From assembly GCA_008690995.1 (NCBI GenBank), contig VRMN01000004.1, positions 1,364,001 to 1,428,000 on the forward strand: a stretch of DNA of 64,000 nucleotides, in the 5' to 3' direction. Shown here one piece after another: positions 1 to 12,285 of this stretch. Source of the stretch: Porphyridium purpureum. Its lineage: Eukaryota > Rhodophyta > Bangiophyceae > Porphyridiales > Porphyridiaceae. Position 1 is the stretch's first letter. Each line of letters opens with the position of its first letter. The position numbers were made by a program, and so were the translations under genes. The notes beneath the pieces were generated by a model, which made no database searches, was not told the DNA's origin, and was given only the letters and a program-made list of their open reading frames with translations.

Positions 1-3000
1 TCCTTTTCCATGGGAAGCTTCCTTGGATTCGCCGATTCCATTCCGAACCTTTCCAGGATGGTTTGGACATACAAGCTTTGATTAAGTCTGATAATGCCAT
101 TCCTTTGATCATAATCAAGAGTGTAGCCGGCAAATTTTTGCTTGACCACTTGCCCAAGATCCCTGACTTCAAACTTGCCTTGCAAATGCAGAAGCACTTC
201 ATTTGAAGTAACTTCGTCTTCACCTATGAAGACCAAGTCATCGACGTAAATCATGATATACGGACCATTTGGACCCTTAGAAAACAGACAAGGATCTGCC
301 GTACTTTCGGAAAAATTGATTTCTTTAAGTGCTTGCACAAGAACTTGATTCCAAGCTCGAGATGCCTGCTTCAATCCATAGATTGCTTTACGCAGTTTCA
401 GGACTTTTCCTCCTTCATGTACGAATCCAGGAGGCTGTTCCATGAAAATTTCTTCATGAAGTTCTCCATTGAGAAACGCAGTCACCACATCGAAAAGTCG
501 AATTTTCAACTTTCTTGCAGCTGCTACTGCCAGGACCGTTCGAATAGTGTTGTGTCGCACAACAGGGCTGAACACTTCGTCGTAGTCCAAACCAGGTTTC
601 TGAGTGAAACCTTTTGCGACAAGTCGACACTTGAACCGATCAATTTGTCCGTTGACATTATATTTGATCTTAAAAACCCATTTGCATCTGACAGGAATTC
701 GGTCCTGTGGACGATCGACGAGCTCCCACGTGCAGTTGCCAGTGAGAGATTCCAATTCTCTATTCAGAGCTTCCAGCCATTGCTCAGAGAAGTCACCCTT
801 TAGTGCTTCTTCGACTGACCGAGGTTCAGAAACGGTGGAAATTATTCCAACGAATTGATTTGCGACATATCCACTGTCTTGACTTTCGTCATCCTCAGTA
901 TTCCCAAAGTTTCCATTTGGAGCTTTTTGGAACCCTAAATCTTTCGAATTATTCTGAACTTTTTCCAGAAACGTTTCTCCGATTTCATTTGAAATAGAAT
1001 ATTCCTGACTGCGATCATCCATTTGTCGAGTGGAATCTGTTTCAAAATTTTTTGACGCGATTTGAGACTTTTCATCAAACGACTTCGAGAAATCTTTTGG
1101 AAACAACTCTTCGACAATTTTATCGAAGTTGGAAAAATATTCCGAATCGTGGATTTCATGTTCATGAACATCTATTCCAACGACAGACTCATCGAAAGTG
1201 ACATTTCGACTTTCAACGACCGTGCCATCCGATAGAAGAATGCGATAAACGGAATGGACATTTCCATAACCGACCAAGCATCCAATTGCAGATCTTGTTT
1301 CTAGTTTTCCTCGCAATTGCTTAGGAATATGAACAAACGCTCTCGATCCGTAGATTCTGAGATTGCTGAGATCTGGCCTTTGCCTGAATGCAATTTCTAT
1401 CGGCGTTTTCCCGCGATTATTTGAAATGCGATTTCGCAAATAATTCGCAGTCAACAAAGCATTACTCCAATTTTCCAAAGGTAGATTACTATCAAACAAT
1501 AAGCTTCGAACCTTTTCGAGTAATGTCCGATTCATGCGTTCAGCCATACCATTAAGTTCTGGCGTGTAAGCAGAGGTATTTTCCCAAGTAATTCCAGAGT
1601 CTTGGAGATGCCTTTGCACATAAAGGCTTGCGAATTCGCCACCTTTGTCGGACCGAACTCTTTTTGCCTTTGCACCAAGAGTCGTTTCGAGATATTTAAG
1701 TGTGCGCAGTAACATTTCACCCGCTTCACTTTTTCGCTCGAGCAAGTGGACGACACTCAAACTTGAGCATTCGTCGACGACAACTAGAAAATATCGATGG
1801 TCGTCAAAACTCGAAGGAGTGAGTGGTCCGCATACATCAGTATGAAGGACTTCTCCCGGAACCGCCGAAATGGAATTCAATTTCCGCTTCTTAAAGGGAG
1901 TTCGTGTTCCCTTTGCCTTTTGGCAAATCACACAATGGTATTCATCCGGAACTTTTAAGTCCGCGGGAATTCCCTGTACACAATTTTGCGTATTTTTCAG
2001 ACCAGCAAGTCCAGGATGACCAAGTCGACGGTGAAATAGCTCAAACTTATTTGAAGCTGTGATTGCATTTATTCTAGCGGCGGATAGTTTGATCATTAAA
2101 TCACCATCCCCAACCGCTAGGACGGGCCCATCTGACCCAAAATGCAAAACAGATGAACTATCATCGTGTTTGAAGACACAGCCCTTTCTCGCTGCGACCT
2201 TTGTCGAAAGGAGATTTATGGGTGTGCTTTCGATCAACAAAACATTTTCAAGACGCAAGTCATTAAACTTGTCTTGAATAATTGTTTTGAGCATGACATC
2301 ACCCATCAATGAAACTTCAACATGTTCCCCGTTGGCAACAGTAACAAGTGATTCATCAGAAGGTCTTTCATTCATTAGAATAGACCTATCCCAAGTGATA
2401 TGTCTGTCCGATCCAGAATCGAACATCCATTTGTGCGACTTGTGCTTGTGGGGCACAACAGAGACACAGATGGCATAGATGGAAGTGGTGGCTTTATTGA
2501 TTGGTGCAGGGGTCGCTGGGGGGCTAATCATGCGGATATCCAGAGAAGGGCCTTTTGGCACCACGCCCCTTCCCGCAACGCTATTCGCGTAGGCCTCCCA
2601 CGACATCCAACCTGGCTCAATGGCTGCCTTTGCCGCCGGAGCCGGTGGTTTCGTCACCTTGGTTTTTACCTGAACCACATTCACCCGCGCATTCGGCTTT
2701 CCGATGCCGCGTTTCACTGCCTCCGGGTCTGCTGCGCCACTCGCACCAGCAGCCTTGTCGCGCAAGTCATTCTTGCGCTTAAAGCAACGCTTCGTCTCGT
2801 GCCCAACCTTGTGGCAGTAGCCACACTTCAGGTTCTCCTTGACGAGTGCCGTCTTCACGACACCCGCTGAGCGATCACGCTGCTGTTGCTGCGGACGCTG
2901 GGACACCGCCATTGCGATGGGCGGGGGCTCATCTGCCAACGTGCGCTCGAGCGCTTTTCCGGCCTCCAGCTGGAGCAGTTGCAGCCGAGCTGCGGAGACC

Positions 3001-3550
3001 GTGGGCGCCGAATGCAGCAGGTAGTCCTTCGACCCCTGAAACTCTTTGCGGAGCCCGATCACCAGATAACGCACGACATGGTCCTCGGGAACTTGCTCAC
3101 CGATCGAGACAAGCTTGTCCCACAGACCGATTCCGCGATCCAAGTACTCGGCCATTGCCTCGTTCTTGTTCTGGACAATGCGCTCCAGCGCCATGCGAAA
3201 CGCGAACTTCTGCGCCGACAGTTGATCGTGCGCATAATTCGCCACCGCGGACCAACCGTCCGCCGACGACTTATCGCGGACGAGACGGTCGTACCTGTTC
3301 TCCAAGACCCCGGACAGAAAGAACTGTCCCGCCAGGTCCGCATCGTCCCACTCTTCTGCCGTCATCCCGGTAGTTGCACGCGACGACGACGATGGGCGAA
3401 CGACCATCCCCGCAACGACGGGCCACAGCTTCACCACACGCAACGCGAGCTTCGTGCGGCGTGCCCAAATGTCGTAATTCTCGCCATTGAACTTTTCCAC
3501 GCCGTTCGCAAGCGCGGACAGCTTCGACGCATCAAACGTAAACGCCATCG

Positions 3551-3567
3551 CGTCTGGGCTCATAACC
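3551..3567 (-). other. Primer binding site, complementary to the tRNA-iMet anticodon arm
   Basis: The 17 bases directly inside the LTR read GGTTATGAGCCCAGACG in element sense. Their complement CTGGGCTCATAACC is the anticodon stem-loop sequence of initiator tRNA-Met (CAU anticodon), not a tRNA 3' end. Priming from a cleaved 5' half of tRNA-iMet is known for copia-type elements, so this fits the family. Confidence 0.75.
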
Positions 3568-3892
3568 TATTAAAAGGTCTGATGTATCGGGGAGTCTTTG
3601 TGACTTGTCACTAACGCAGTTGCGTGTCCCCTTCGTCGCCCTTGCAACTAACCTTACCTTCGTCATCCGGGGACTCCGAGCCTCGGCCATCGCTAAGCTC
3701 TTCATATAGGCAATCGTAGTGCTTTCACTAGTGAGATTGCCAACTGTACCTCCAGGGCAAAAACCCTTATTTACTATAAGTTGGAGAAATACAGAAAGTT
3801 GGAGAAATACAGAAAGTTGGAGCTGAAACATTCCCCATGGTATTACTACTTTACCTGGGGAGGGAATCTACCGAAACCCTGGATTCATAACA
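3568..3892 (-). repeat. 5' LTR of the copia element (325 bp)
   Basis: In element orientation it starts TGTTATGAATCC and ends CCTTTTAATA. Its edges are set by comparison with the solo LTR at 5309-5633, which matches base for base by eye across 325 bp. It contains three nearly adjacent copies of a 17-bp unit around TTGGAGAAATACAGAAAG (about 3779-3825). The outer flank on the + strand begins AACTC, so the matching target duplication should lie beyond the left edge of the window. Confidence 0.92.
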
Positions 3893-5303
3893 AACTCCAG
3901 ATTTAAGCGTATTGATTATTCAATGTACAAGGATAGATTCGAGTAAATGTAGATGTGAGCTAGAACGTACTTCAGGATTGCGTTGCGCGCTAAATTTATC
4001 GTCTTGCACTTACGTATCTGTCATTGGAATGCTAAATTCAAGAATTTTGGACAAAATGAAGGCTTTCTTGCTTTACAGAAAATCGTTGAATCCGTGGCAT
4101 TACAATTTTTGACGAATTTGGCAATCTACTTCTGCACGATCCTGGACACCCAGTAGTCGTAGGTGGTATCACGGCTCTTGCTGATCTTGAGAATTGGGGC
4201 GAATAATGTTTTCAGCTCGGCGAGGTCGGTGGGTAAACACTGCGCCGAAAGCATCTTTACCCCGGGAGCCTTTCTTGCTTTCATAGACTTTGAGGCTGAA
4301 GAGTAAGATCCGAAGTTGATGCGCCTTCAACTGCAGGCAAGAGAATTAGAGGTGGCATCAGCAGCTTACTTTAAAATCGTGTCAGATGGAAAAACGTTTT
4401 TACTCGATAGAATCGAAAGTCAAATGTCGCACCGGCAACATCAGAAGCTGAGTATGTTTCATCATCAGAGTCATATGTAGAATCACAAATGTGTTTATGT
4501 TTCCTCGGTACGAAGAGAATCGAAATTTAATTAGCTCTATCGCAAATGCGCGGATGCGGTCGCAAATCCATGAACTAATGCGAGAACTTAAATATCCAAG
4601 AAGATATATCGTAGACTGATATCATGGTTCCGGAAAGTATTCAACCATGAAAATGGATAGGATCAGTTTGCAGCTTGTTAAACAATTTTGGCGATTTTTT
4701 TAGTCTTCGGAACGAGGACGAAGTTGTCAGTTTAGTCTCAGACCAGGTTCGAATTCGTTCTTTTTTATCATTGTATTTCGCATTTCTTCCTTGTTTCACC
4801 GACTTGCCTGCTTTTGTCGCTCTTGTTCCCTTCAAACACGATAAGCATCCACATGATAGAATGTCTGATTTCAGATTTTAGCCGAGAAGTTCTTCACTTC
4901 ACTTTCTGACCCGAGGCTGCATGGTTGTAATGAATCCACAATATAGAAAATGGGCTTAAACTTTCGTTATGGCCAGGAAGAAAGTGCCTTGTTTTTTGCT
5001 TTCAGATGAAAATTGAGACGATATAGATTCAATTTTCACGACAAATTGAGTGCCCAAACCATGTGCTACCCAAATTGAACAGTAACTTCATACTCGAAGG
5101 GGAATGCTGAACTAGAAATGCACTGGCGATGACAGACCTGTGTTGCATGAGGCTCCGAGCGATCATATCTCGTGTGGTCTTTCAATGCAGATCCCGTCAT
5201 AGACATTCGGATTCGCTGCATAGGACTTGAATCGATGATAAACATAGTTTACCAATCACATGCTTGTTTTCTCAGATAATCAAGATTATTCAGAGACATA
5301 GAT
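3893..5303. other. Gene-free spacer between LTR copies
   Basis: Lower GC than the gene-dense part. No ORF resembles a known protein. A short minus-strand open stretch ending near 4120 has protein-like codons but no recognisable family, and no start or continuation could be found. Confidence 0.6.
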
Positions 5304-5308
5304 GGTAT

Positions 5309-5633
5309 TATTAAAAGGTCTGATGTATCGGGGAGTCTTTGTGACTTGTCACTAACGCAGTTGCGTGTCCCCTTCGTCGCCCTTGCAACTAACCTTACCT
5401 TCGTCATCCGGGGACTCCGAGCCTCGGCCATCGCTAAGCTCTTCATATAGGCAATCGTAGTGCTTTCACTAGTGAGATTGCCAACTGTACCTCCAGGGCA
5501 AAAACCCTTATTTACTATAAGTTGGAGAAATACAGAAAGTTGGAGAAATACAGAAAGTTGGAGCTGAAACATTCCCCATGGTATTACTACTTTACCTGGG
5601 GAGGGAATCTACCGAAACCCTGGATTCATAACA
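5309..5633 (-). repeat. Solo LTR of the copia family with 5-bp target site duplication
   Basis: This is a 325-bp copy of the LTR at 3568-3892, identical by eye. It is flanked on both sides by the direct repeat GGTAT (5304-5308 and 5634-5638), as expected for a copia integration. No internal element sequence is present, so it is the usual product of recombination between two LTRs. The perfect duplication and lack of divergence point to a young insertion, separate from the element at 1-3892. Confidence 0.93.
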
Positions 5634-8600
5634 GGTATAGTTCCAATCTGATCGTAGCGCACCCGTTGATGAAGACGTGAGGCTTGCGCGAGGTACAAGT
5701 ACCCGTCCTGTCGCTCGTTCGATGGCAGCAACGCAAACTTCTTCGCAAGAGCTCCGCGACGACACATCCGAATGTCGACTCGCAGGATCCTCAAGAAGCA
5801 CTCCTATTCGCCCCAACGTCAATTGGACCGAATGGTAGGGGTTTCGCTTGGCTGCTGATGCAATCGTCCGTGTCTTCTCCATGAGACCCACGAATCACAG
5901 CAAATTCATCTCTGCGAGTACAAGAGATATGCAGACTACATAATTCCTTGTATCGATGAACACTTTAATGATCAACACGTCAGAATTCCATTCGCCGAAG
6001 GTATCCAGACGAGACCTGCTAGATTTGGCAACCGACAAAGGGTCTTCCTTCACTTTTCTTGGGAAATGGTGAGGTACACTGATACTGATATTGTTTCGTG
6101 AAGTCTATTTGTATCTGTTCCAAGGATCGCGTCTCGTGGTATTTTGATAAAGGCTCTGATTTCCGACCACCGTATTTCAGTTTGAATTATACAGAAGTTC
6201 TCTCTTTCGTCCGAGCTGGCTCCAAGTTATTCGTGGTTTTAGTAGAACAAATTTGTCGATCATTGCACTCGCACAGCGGTCCTGGACTCTTTTGGAAGCT
6301 AGAAGTGTGATTTACCAACCGCTGTCGTTGTGCCCTCAGTGCGAGCATTGCAGAAGATGTCAGATTCCTATCAAGCCCCGGGTCCGATGTTCACTCCACT
6401 CGCATCCATCGAACTCTTCGCCTACAAAACTAAACACCCACCCTTGCCGAAGACCACTCCCATTCACGCACACGACCTCTTCCAAAACGTCGGTACTTTT
6501 TCCTCGTTCCGAAACCTCGAACCGAACTCGGCTAGTAAATGGGTTTGCAGAGGACCGCTTCGTGGGCTCACTCGGTTTTACCTTGGAGGCACCGCACAAC
6601 AAGGCGCCGCCATCATTTTCACGGCGACATGAAATTAGACAATAAAACTGGAACAGTAGCAAGCAGTTCATTTTTTTCGCCTGGACTGCAAACGAACGAT
6701 TTTTTCTCGTGTCCGAGGATACACGTGCTTCTCAAGTTGTCATCGCAATCGATAGCTGTCATCGTGAGCGAGCGACGTATGCGTTATAGAATATGCTTAC
6801 GGAAAAGTGTGTCCCTTCACAGCCCGCCAACCCAAATTTAATTTTACGTGCGTGACTATCAGGACGCGAAGATGACATCTATTTTCCGGACTCATAACAT
6901 TCTGTTAAAGAATCTGACGGATTCGCAGAGATACACGGCCGCGATCGTTGAGTCTTGTTCCGCAAAGTACTAAAACGACGATGATTAGTGCGGCATCGAT
7001 TCGTATTAGCATTTAGGGAGCTAGTGGGAGGCTCGATTTGCGGAGCGACATGCGCACAGGGTTGAGACCGATGTATGCTAGTCAGTGCAGTCATGAGGCC
7101 GTTTTGTTAAGCGAATTGAACCAGTCACACGAGTATGGCAGGCCGGCGTCCTATACACTAGTCGCCAGTACAGGACTGTCCAAGTTTTCCCCAAAACATT
7201 GTCCTGTTTGATAGCGTGTAACGAGTCGGCGTGAAGCAAAAGCTCAAGGATCCACAAATAGCGACCGTAACATAAGAGACGGGAGTGATGAGGGCCTCGA
7301 ACGGAAGCCTCAGGAATGCCCTGGAAAAATGTGAAAAGTACAAGTAAACTTACGTGACGAGATTCTTTTCGAAGAAGGAAGCTGGTATGTCGTCTGGTGA
7401 TCTCCAACGTCGATACCGGCCTGCAGACGATCGGACATGCTTTCGAAATGGGGGCGTCAGCGCACTTCTGCACTTTTCTTCGCCAAGGGTCACACCTAAA
7501 GAGAAGCTCATCTCCTCACGAAAGTTTGGGTCATTGACGGTTTACACAGTGTGGACCATGCTATACCACGGTCTCTTCACCGGTAACAATCTTTTGTTAG
7601 ACTTATAGCCACACCAAACACCAACCAAACACCTTTCGAAAGCCTTCTCCCGATTTTTATACCCTCAAGCCTCAACCGGAACTAAACTAAAGAAAAGAAT
7701 TCAAAAGTCTCTGTTTCTCTGTGGTCACCGCTTCACTCAACATGCTGGCACCGCCATACAGCAGTGGGCTCTAAGTACCTATCTAACAGCCTGGGCATTG
7801 AATATCTTGGTTCCTGTGCGGGTTGTGTGTGCTGTATCCTTCGACAAAGAAACGTAAAATAGAACTGAATTTGACTGAAATGGCTTTTGAAAAATGAGAT
7901 GGTAAAATACACACTCGCATGCACGCTTTCAACTGCATTTCAGCTGGGGACTGCGCCGGCCAGTCAAGTAGCGCAATTCCGACTGTATCGAAAAGCTTGC
8001 GCGTGCTCAGCGCTGCATGTCGAGGTGATTTGTGTTGCTGAGATATGCATGGAGAGGCTGGCTGGTCGAGACACCAAGGCAGCTCAGAGGCCGAAGGCTT
8101 CAGGACGTCCAGCCAGACCTGGTACTATCACTCGGCAGTCAGTGACCTTGGACGCGATGCAGGGCCTTCGCTTCGTGATGCGACATGACGCTACAAAACA
8201 CTATCGGTCCTGCGCCGCCGTGGCGACGGACGGTGGGCGCGGGCCGAGCGCCCCGCGTGTGCTAGTAAGTATCGTTGTACCCGTGTGGCCCGTCTGACTT
8301 GGTTCTTTCCCAAAATGCATCGCTTTCACCTTCGCGTCACGATACAGAGACCTGGTGGATCTTGCCGGACCCAGGAACATTCCAAGCACTCTGCGCACGG
8401 TATTGTGCTCCGTAACTGCCTGAGCAGGTTTAAACCTCAAAACATTGGTGAAATCAAGCACGCAGCGTCCAAATTCGGCGCGATGTTTGGCCCAGGCCCG
8501 AGCATTTTCAAAAGCATGTTCCAGCCTCTATTCTTCGGAAATTCATCTTCAGTCTTATATGATGGTTTAGCTTTGTCTGGGCGCGGACACAGGCTTGCTG

Positions 8601-10684
8601 CACTGGGGCGCGGCGCCGGTCCTACCCGGTGCAGATCGTTGATCTACCCTTTCTCGAAATCGACAAGTCGCACAAGCGTGCCTCTGATTCGTACGGCTTC
8701 TAGGCTTTATCGCTGTTGTGTGCCCGAGTGAAAGAAGACGTCGGTGTTGTTTTCCTTCCGAAAACGCCATAAGCCTCGCGCAAAGCCCCATCAGATTGAA
8801 TTGGCTTTCCGGAATTTATCGAAATCTTTAAGAAAAGGTGTCAACCCCAATAAAAATGACAGGTGCGCGAAGAAAGAAATGGTGCGAAAGAGGAGAAAAG
8901 AGGAAGCAAACGTTGTGGAGGGATGCGAACAAACTTTTGGTGCCGCGACGCCAAACATAAACGTTACGGTGAAGCACACGCGTCTCTACGCGCATTGGTA
9001 CGGATTTGTACAAAGTCCAGATTTTGGCTAGCTCAATCGAGCACCGGGCGGCAAAATCTGCAGTCTTCAGCGCGATTAGCGATTGAAAGTGGTGTACATG
9101 GGCGAACACGCGCACCACATGAACATCCCAAAAATTTGTGATCGTTTTGATATCAGTTGAGTTTGCAAGCCACTGCTTGGCATGCACATTCTTTCCATGA
9201 AAATCAATCTTCTCAGGCTTCGCCGCATGCGGCTTTGCGCTGTCACACTGGCACACGAAAACTGCAACCACGGCACCATGGTACTTGTCAAAGCTTCGGG
9301 GCTCATTGAGCATGGTTGGGTGCTAGTGCGCGCAGACAGGCCCTTGAACGAACTCGAGCATGTGACAGTTGTCCGATACATTTGTATCCCAGACCATTGG
9401 AGAGCCGCCACCGGACTAGCGAGCGCAGTCACGAGGACGAATGTGGCAATAATTAAATGTCGTACAGCAACTGTACTCGATAACAGCCCGACCCTTGTTA
9501 TAAGTGGTTGTCCCAGTTATTCGGAGGATCCGTTGATGAAGAGTCCAAAAGCCCGTCTGTCTCGCGGCGGGCGACTTGTTCAAAATAGTTACAGGTAAGG
9601 GGTTTCGAGAAGATTGTTTTGTCTTTGATTGACAGTTCGAAGCCAAGCTCGCTGTCGGCCCCCTTTGCACGACATTAATTTATTCTAGGTGCAGCAAAAC
9701 GGTGCGGTTTGAGTTCAACTTGTCCTTGTCTGAAAAGACGACATTATGCCACATGTTGGCGCCTGACTAGTGCTCGAACGCTCATTTCATGTTGTCAAGC
9801 GCTCTTTGCTGCCATTGCTCAGCTCGCTCCTCTCCCTCTCTCTACATCGTCTGTTTCGCATCCCCTTTCCTCTGCATACTAATGCATATGCAAGTAAAGA
9901 CCCTGCGGCTCGGGACAAGCTGCAGTACCAAGAATGAGAGTGAGAGAGAGATTATATTTCTCTAACAAGGTTCCAGCTAGGATCCGGCAAGGTCAAAGCG
10001 AAATTTGGACGAGGATGCTGTGAGCGTCCAAGCGGGACCCCGAACAGGCCCCAGCGAGGGCTAAGGCAATCACTAGACTAGCTGAAAATACTGCAGGCTG
10101 CATCATATGCATGCCTCTGTCTTCGACGTGACTATTTTGGAGACGTGCAATGCCAAAGACCTCACGCATGGCCATGTGAATTGTGATAAAAGGTGCAGTA
10201 GGCTAGGAGCCGCAAAATTCGACGATTTCCAGGACCGGGCGTGCCACTCTGGCACGACTAGAAAGTGGGACATTCTGAATGATCTTCCCCACTGGCAGCG
10301 CAAGCTCCATAGCGCTGTCACTTCTAGAGCACGTCTCGTATGTGGCATTCTTGTCTGGACAACTATAAATGATACGGATGCATTGTGCTGCCTAACGAAT
10401 ACTTCCGGGACGCGAAGGCTACCTTCTCTCTAGAGCTTCATCGGCGCCGTGCTCTCGAATCGAGGCGCTTGGTTTCCGCACCATGGCTGCAAGCGATAAA
10501 TCTTAAGTGCGTTTTGTCGTGGAAACCTTGAAAGTTATGATTGAGGATTTGAACTATGCACCGGTACCGCTGGATTAAATCGCCGTCATCTCAATTCCCG
10601 ACATCTTTGCGTGGAGCAATTGCCGTACCTCGGTAGTCACCGAAACAATTTCCAAAAAGAATGTTCACTTTTAACTGTAGGCAC

Positions 10685-10685
<1 letters not shown>

Positions 10686-10736
<51 letters not shown>
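10686..10736 (+). repeat. A51 homopolymer tract
   Basis: A run of 51 adenines preceded by GCACC and followed by CAACTGAG. Such a tail could mark the 3' end of a retroposed sequence, but no target duplication or LINE/SINE body was found next to it. It could also be a simple repeat or a sequencing-inflated homopolymer. Confidence 0.9.
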
Positions 10737-10737
<1 letters not shown>

Positions 10738-11172
10738 AACTGAGATTTCGGATTTTCTCTGACAGCGAGAAACGGGCTGGTGTCGTCGTGATTACTCTAC
10801 TCATGTATTTTCAGAGGCGTCTCACAACTGTCGGTTGGTTCAAGTTCCTGAACAATATAAATAGCGCGGCCCATATCTTGGCGGTCACGCGCAGGGGAAA
10901 CAGGTAAGATAAGAATTAGAAAAGTGTGCGATAGAAATCTTACGGTAAAGTTCAAAGTGCGAAAGAGGGGACTACCCGGAACGCGCAGGAACACCACGGA
11001 GCCCATGACCAGACGGTCCTCGGCCCCGTAGTTTCACTCCCACGCTCTTGAAGATATCTTCCGGGACGCAATCCCGAATATTGCGACAGCTGGTGCAAAC
11101 GCGCACTTTTCGCGGATTCAAAGTTCTGAAAAAGTGTCATAACGGTTTTATCATCGGTTTTCACCGGAATCG

Positions 11173-11355
11173 TTATGTTTGACAATGGAAATGCAGCTTG
11201 GGCATTTCCGTTACGGGTGGGAGAACCGCCTTGGCGACGACAATGTAGTGACCGATAACGAAACATTGCTCCTTGAGCATAGCACCGGAGACTATGTGTT
11301 TCTCTACATCGCTATCCACACCATCGCGGGGACCGCCGTCGTAGCCGACTTGCAA
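11173..11355 (-). pseudogene. Possible left-handed beta-helix (hexapeptide) protein fragment
   Basis: A 60-codon open stretch contains hexapeptide-like periodicity (VEKHIVSGAML, KEQCFVIGHYIVVAKAVLPP). This resembles the end of gamma-carbonic anhydrase or dynactin p25 type helices. It lacks most of such a domain and no adjoining exon was found. It may be a host gene remnant or a chance resemblance. Confidence 0.22.
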
Positions 11356-12285
11356 AGGTGGTCACCCTTCCCCCGACTCGAAAGAACCCCGTCGGAGCTC
11401 TACGTAACAGCAAGCTTTCCCTCGTAGAATAAAGCTGCCCTTCTTTTCGTCGAGCCACAGTAAAACACGTCTCTGTCACTTTTTGCCTGCATAGGCAATG
11501 GCTGGTTCGAAGCCATTGTTTGTACGACCCAAGCGGCAGCGCGCTTGCTGTGTACGAGCGCAAGTGACACTTTTGGCACGAATTGGCAACAGCATTGGTG
11601 GTTTGTGGAAAATAAATCGAAATCTATATCTTTTGAGTGGCCGAAGACTGCGGCAGATTGCTGAGGAAGCTACCCGCTTTTGCCTTGACACATCTAGCTC
11701 TTTACCTGAAGCTCTATTCAGGCCCCGTCGGTGCGGGGTGCAAGGTCGCACTTAAATTCTCGTACCGTGCCGACAACCGGGGCGTCAGTGGGTGCAGTCA
11801 GCGCCGCGGGTTAGGCCTCGCGTGACGCCTTTGTGGTCCATTCTTTGTTTGCCCAGCCTTTTGCCTCCAGTGTACTTGAACTGAACGTCTAGGCAGGATA
11901 GAAGTACAGCTGCGTTGCGCACACCGTACCTCTCTGATCGAACCCGTGCTGCGATTGTTGCACGTCACGCTGACGCGGTACAGCGCGCACAGTATCTTAA
12001 TGCCCTAGCTCGATGATGACAAGACGCCCGCTTCTTGGAGGAAGCCGCGACACACTTTCACCGCTCTCCTCGACGTGGAAGAGTGTGTACTTTGTGCCTT
12101 GGAAGGGCGGCGAGGAGGGAAACACGGTAGTTTTATGCGAGCGGTCTCTGTTTTGTCCCTAGAAGATTCTCATAGGTCGGGAGAAGACGTCCGCTTGAAA
12201 CTCCTTGGCACGCGGCACTAGGAAGTTCTGTGGAGGATTTCGCGCCGGAGCGGAGGGCTGCGGGGAAGGCCCACACACAGGAAAC

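Larger units (their letters stand above)
1..3892 (-). mobile_element. Ty1/copia LTR retrotransposon, partial (runs off the left edge)
   Basis: Read on the minus strand from its 5' LTR, the element shows the copia order of parts. A gag region lies at about 2840-3549, and a CCHC zinc knuckle (C-x2-C-x4-H-x4-C) at about 2775-2835. An aspartic protease motif (FDSGS) is near 2410-2430. The integrase HHCC and catalytic core lie at about 1550-2050, before the reverse transcriptase, which places it in Ty1/copia rather than gypsy. The reverse transcriptase YVDDL motif is at about 231-251. RNase H and the 3' LTR are outside the window. The visible part looks largely whole. Its LTR is identical by eye to a nearby solo LTR, which suggests recent activity of the family. 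Coordinates of domains are approximate. Confidence 0.93.
5639..12285. other. 6.6-kb gene-poor region with decayed fragments
   Basis: No intact recognisable gene. Both strands carry many overlapping ORFs of 60-160 codons with no family signature. The more protein-like minus-strand stretches are about 8200-8550 and 8830-9310; neither could be assigned. Simple sequence is present: CT/GA runs at about 9825-9955 and an A51 tract at 10686-10736. A small minus ORF at 5592-5891 abuts the solo LTR, so the LTR may have landed in older coding-like DNA. The right end, from about 11.9 kb, is GC-richer and is probably the promoter of the gene at 12286; it includes the motif GCGGTACAG at 11975-11983. Confidence 0.55.

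Noticed and set aside
2886-3614. 242-codon plus-strand frame over the gag region
   Set aside because: Antisense to the copia gag region, whose own frame has the expected motifs.
8828-9432. Minus-strand frames of 118-161 codons as a gene
   Set aside because: Two overlapping frames of similar quality, no start context, no recognisable family; treated as decayed or chance sequence.
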